Source of the DNA: an uncultured Clostridia bacterium
GTDB lineage: Bacteria > Bacillota > Clostridia > Oscillospirales > Acutalibacteraceae
Assembly (NCBI GenBank): GCA_945224895.1
Contig: CALYNW010000021.1
Coordinates: 1 to 9,703 of the forward strand
Direction of reading: 5' to 3'
Length of the DNA stretch: 9,703 nt
The position numbers and the translations under genes were made by a program. Numbering within the stretch: position 1 is the stretch's first letter; the number at the start of each line of letters is the position of its first letter. Below the pieces are notes generated by a model. That model was given only the letters and a program-made list of their open reading frames with translations, was not told the origin of the DNA and ran no database searches. This document shows positions 7,216 through 9,703 of the stretch, piece by piece.

Positions 7216-9186
7216 ATGAACAATATGTCTAAAAATTGGAAGTCAATACTTTTATACGTGTTGATTCCCGTATTGCTGATTGTGTCTGTTATATTTTTTG
7301 CAAATCAGCAGACAAGGGTAGATGTTAAGTATTCTGAAATTGTATCAATGTTTAAAAACAATGAAATATCCGAATTTACACTTGACCTCTCCAGCGGTAA
7401 TCTCATATATAAAACCTTTGAAAATCCTAAGACTGAGCAGTCTTATTCCGTTCCAAGCGTTTCATATTTTCTTGATGATATTCGAGAAGATGTTGAAGCA
7501 TATAATGAGGAGCATACCGATGAGCCTATAATTTATGACTACAAGGCAGGAAGATCTAATTCAATTTTTATTAGTATGCTTCCGAGCTTAATGATGTTTG
7601 TGCTCATTTTGGGCTTGGGCTTCTATGCGTTTAAAAAAATGAACGGTGCAATGACGAATGAAACAAACAGGACCTTGGGCTTTGGCAAGATAAGAGCAAA
7701 AAGTCTTGTTGATGATGAAAAGAGAAAGACAACATTTAAGGATGTTGCAGGCTGTGACGAGGAAAAGGCAGAGCTTGAGGAGCTTGTTGAGTTCCTTAAG
7801 GAGCCTGATAAATTTACACAGCTTGGTGCAAGAATACCTAAGGGTGTTCTTCTTGTCGGTCCTCCGGGTACAGGTAAAACCCTTCTTGCAAGAGCGGTTG
7901 CAGGTGAGGCAGGAGCACCGTTTTTATCAATATCCGGTTCGGATTTCGTTGAAATGTATGTCGGTGTGGGTGCTTCTCGTGTAAGAGACCTTTTTGACCA
8001 GGCTAAGAAGAAATCACCTGCCATTGTTTTTATTGACGAAATTGATGCAGTAGGACGTCACAGAGGAACAGGTATGGGTGGCGGAAATGATGAAAGAGAG
8101 CAGACTCTTAATCAGCTTCTTGTTGAAATGGACGGCTTCGGAGTAAACAGCGGAGTTATTGTTATTGCTGCAACTAACAGACCCGACGTTCTTGACCCTG
8201 CTCTTTTGAGACCGGGCAGATTTGACAGACAAATTACAGTAAACAGGCCTGATATGAAGGGTAGAGAGGATATACTTAAGGTACATGCTAAGAATAAACC
8301 TCTTGCTCCCGATGTTGATTTGAAGGAGGTTGCAAAGGATACCACCGGCTTTACCGGTGCGGACCTTGAAAATCTTTTGAATGAGGCGGCTATACTTGCT
8401 GCGAGAAGAAAGCAAAAGGCACTTACTGCCGAGGATATTTCAGATGCTACATCAAGAGTTGAGCTTGGTATGGAGAAGAAATCTCATAAATTCAGTGAAA
8501 AGGCCAAGAGGCTTACTGCTTTCCACGAGGCAGGTCACGCAGTTGCCTCCTATTATACAGAAGGGCACGACCCTGTTAAAGAGATTTCAATTATCCCGAG
8601 AGGACTCGGTGCAGGCGGTTATACCTGGTATACTCCTCAAGAGGAAAATTATAATTCAAAGAATGAAATGCTCAACGACCTCGTTTCACTTTTAGGTGGT
8701 CGTGTAGCTGAAGCAATCGCCCTTGACGACATCTCTACTGGCGCCTCAAACGACCTTCAGAGAGCTTCAAATATCTGCCGTGATATGGTTTCAAAATACG
8801 GTATGAGTGATGCAATAGGTCCTGTTGTTTACAGCGATGAAAATAACGAGGTATTCCTTGGCAAGGATTACGGTCACGTTAATAATTACAGTGAGCAGAC
8901 ATCTGCAAGGATAGACAGTGAGATTGAAAAAATGATGCGTGAGGCTTATCAGAAAACAGAGAAAATTCTCAGAGACCATTTTGATAAGCTTGAGCTTGTT
9001 GCAAATACTCTTATTAAGAAGGAAAAGCTCAATGCCGAGGAATTTGTTTCACTTCTTGAAAAGGGCACTATTGAGGTTGAAGAAGCTGTTTTTGAAAATG
9101 ACACAAAGCCTGAAGCTTCAGAGGAAGCTACCGGTGGCGTAAATGATATCAATAACGCTGAAGCTGATGAAACAGAGAATAATTAG
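7216..9186 (+). CDS. ftsH: ATP-dependent membrane zinc protease FtsH
   Basis: 656 residues. FtsH is a hexameric AAA+ protease anchored in the cell membrane that removes damaged membrane proteins and short-lived regulators. The order is: membrane helix 1 (about 11-29); outer domain (about 30-115); helix 2 (about 117-138); AAA+ with Walker A GPPGTGKT (215-222), an aromatic pore loop Y248-V249-G250 and Walker B FIDEID (D274, E275); the second region of homology [18 protein letters not shown]; then the peptidase with HEAGH (437-441) and the third zinc ligand D513 in GASNDL. All catalytic residues are present. The tail after about residue 620 is acidic and low in complexity, ending DETENN. GGAGG (7203-7207) lies within the last codons of tilS, 8 bases before the ATG. 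It is the last gene of the operon, with a terminator 12 bases after its stop. Confidence 0.97.
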   Translation: MNNMSKNWKSILLYVLIPVLLIVSVIFFANQQTRVDVKYSEIVSMFKNNEISEFTLDLSSGNLIYKTFENPKTEQSYSVPSVSYFLDDIREDVEAYNEEHTDEPIIYDYKAGRSNSIFISMLPSLMMFVLILGLGFYAFKKMNGAMTNETNRTLGFGKIRAKSLVDDEKRKTTFKDVAGCDEEKAELEELVEFLKEPDKFTQLGARIPKGVLLVGPPGTGKTLLARAVAGEAGAPFLSISGSDFVEMYVGVGASRVRDLFDQAKKKSPAIVFIDEIDAVGRHRGTGMGGGNDEREQTLNQLLVEMDGFGVNSGVIVIAATNRPDVLDPALLRPGRFDRQITVNRPDMKGREDILKVHAKNKPLAPDVDLKEVAKDTTGFTGADLENLLNEAAILAARRKQKALTAEDISDATSRVELGMEKKSHKFSEKAKRLTAFHEAGHAVASYYTEGHDPVKEISIIPRGLGAGGYTWYTPQEENYNSKNEMLNDLVSLLGGRVAEAIALDDISTGASNDLQRASNICRDMVSKYGMSDAIGPVVYSDENNEVFLGKDYGHVNNYSEQTSARIDSEIEKMMREAYQKTEKILRDHFDKLELVANTLIKKEKLNAEEFVSLLEKGTIEVEEAVFENDTKPEASEEATGGVNDINNAEADETENN

Positions 9187-9197
9187 TACAATTATTC

Positions 9198-9228
9198 AGA
9201 CGGTAGCACTATTGCTACCGTCTTTTTT
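9198..9228 (+). terminator. Intrinsic terminator of the rnj-ftsH operon
   Basis: A perfect 11-base-pair stem, AGACGGTAGCA (9198-9208) with TGCTACCGTCT (9213-9223), closes a CTAT loop and runs into six T's (9223-9228). It is the only strong intrinsic terminator seen in the window, and it separates the operon from the promoter at 9238. Confidence 0.93.
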
Positions 9229-9237
9229 AACGAAATC

Positions 9238-9267
9238 TTGACTTTTATACAAGATATAGTATATAAT
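9238..9267 (+). promoter_or_regulatory. Sigma-A-type promoter for the topoisomerase B gene
   Basis: TTGACT (9238-9243), an 18-base spacer and a perfect TATAAT (9262-9267). The predicted start near 9274 gives a leader of about 30 bases containing GGAGGG (9292-9297), 6 bases before the ATG. It lies just after the terminator, so the topoisomerase gene has its own transcription unit. Confidence 0.72.
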
Positions 9268-9303
9268 ATCACGGAATGTAAACTTTGATTCGGAGGGATA
9301 AAT

Positions 9304-9703
9304 ATGCCAAAGAAGAAAGAATACGGTAATGAAAGTATTAAATCGTTAAAGGGTGCCGACAGAGTCAGAAAGAGACCTGCTGTTATTTTCGGCTCAGACG
9401 GTCTTGAGGGTTGCCAGCATTCTGTATTTGAAATTTTATCAAACTCTTTGGACGAGGCGAGAGAGGGCTACGGCAATAAAATTGTTGTTACACGCTTTCT
9501 TGACGGCTCTGTTGAGGTGCAGGATTTCGGACGAGGTATTCCTGTTGACTATAATAAAAACGAGGATAAATACAACTGGGAGCTTTTGTTTTGCGAAATG
9601 TACGCAGGCGGTAAATATGACAACGGCGAAGAAAACTATGAGTTTTCTCTCGGCTTAAACGGACTTGGCTTGTGTGCTACTCAGTACGCTTCCGAATATA
9701 TGG
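9304..9703 (+). CDS. Type IIA topoisomerase subunit B (GyrB/ParE paralog), N-terminus, partial
   Basis: The first 133 codons are open to the right edge and the rest is outside the window. The protein begins MPKKKEYGNESIKSLKGADR and then carries a GHKL ATPase start: VRKRPAVIFGSDGLEG, E43-ILS-N47-SLDE51 (Mg-ATP-binding Asn and catalytic Glu region), VQDFGRGIP (D74, R77, G78) and AGGKYDNG, followed by GLNGLG (117-122). GyrB and ParE normally read VVDNSIDEA, DNGRGIP or DDGRGIP, and GLHGVG, so this is a divergent paralog. I recognise it as the Clostridia type commonly labelled topoisomerase IV subunit B. With its A subunit it would relax or decatenate DNA using ATP. Whether it is ParE or a third type IIA enzyme cannot be settled from this fragment, so no symbol is given. 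The start is supported by GGAGGG 6 bases upstream. Confidence 0.88.
   Translation, partial: MPKKKEYGNESIKSLKGADRVRKRPAVIFGSDGLEGCQHSVFEILSNSLDEAREGYGNKIVVTRFLDGSVEVQDFGRGIPVDYNKNEDKYNWELLFCEMYAGGKYDNGEENYEFSLGLNGLGLCATQYASEYM

Noticed and set aside
7623..8415. Open frames antisense to ftsH (and similar ones opposite rnj, rplI and rnhA)
   Set aside because: They lie opposite strongly conserved genes, have no family resemblance or SD sites, and are explained by codon use on the coding strand.
8660..8760. Short stretch of ftsH with more C-ending codons and CGT arginine, possibly a recombined patch
   Set aside because: About 100 bases is too short to judge, CGT also occurs elsewhere in the gene, and the protein sequence here is ordinary and conserved.

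Overview
This is an AT-rich window from a low-GC Gram-positive bacterium, most likely a gut-type member of the class Clostridia (Oscillospiraceae/Ruminococcaceae-like). The evidence is strong GGAGG Shine-Dalgarno sites, a preference for AGA arginine codons, an RNase J, a Bacillus-style TilS, and a Clostridia-type GyrB/ParE paralog. Genus and species cannot be fixed from the sequence. No mobile element, CRISPR array, tRNA or rRNA is visible.

Layout. (1) At 1-107 (minus) is the N-terminus of a ROK-family sugar kinase or regulator. It diverges from a two-gene unit on the plus strand: a single-pass membrane protein with an ExbD/TolR-like outer domain (262-897), then an acyltransferase-like (GNAT-related) protein overlapping it by one base (897-1712). 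The two divergent promoters lie almost back to back, and a perfect 7-2-7 inverted repeat covers both -35 boxes. (2) rnhA (RNase HI, minus, 1697-2134) converges on the acyltransferase-like gene and overlaps its 3' end by 16 bases. (3) A compact five-gene housekeeping operon on the plus strand, rnj-rplI-dnaB-tilS-ftsH (2341-9186), starts from a near-consensus promoter and ends at a strong intrinsic terminator. Its genes are separated by only a few bases or overlap, and most SD sites sit within the last codons of the gene before. (4) After the terminator, a new promoter drives the start of a type IIA topoisomerase B subunit (GyrB/ParE paralog, 9304 to the window end).

Functional reading. The operon joins RNA turnover and maturation (RNase J), translation (ribosomal protein bL9, tRNA-Ile lysidine synthetase TilS), replication (DnaB helicase) and membrane proteolysis (FtsH). 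RNase HI and the topoisomerase next to it add further replication and nucleic-acid functions. The window is mostly core chromosome. The least understood part is the 262-1712 pair with its shared divergent control region. I see no convincing new defence or mobile system here.
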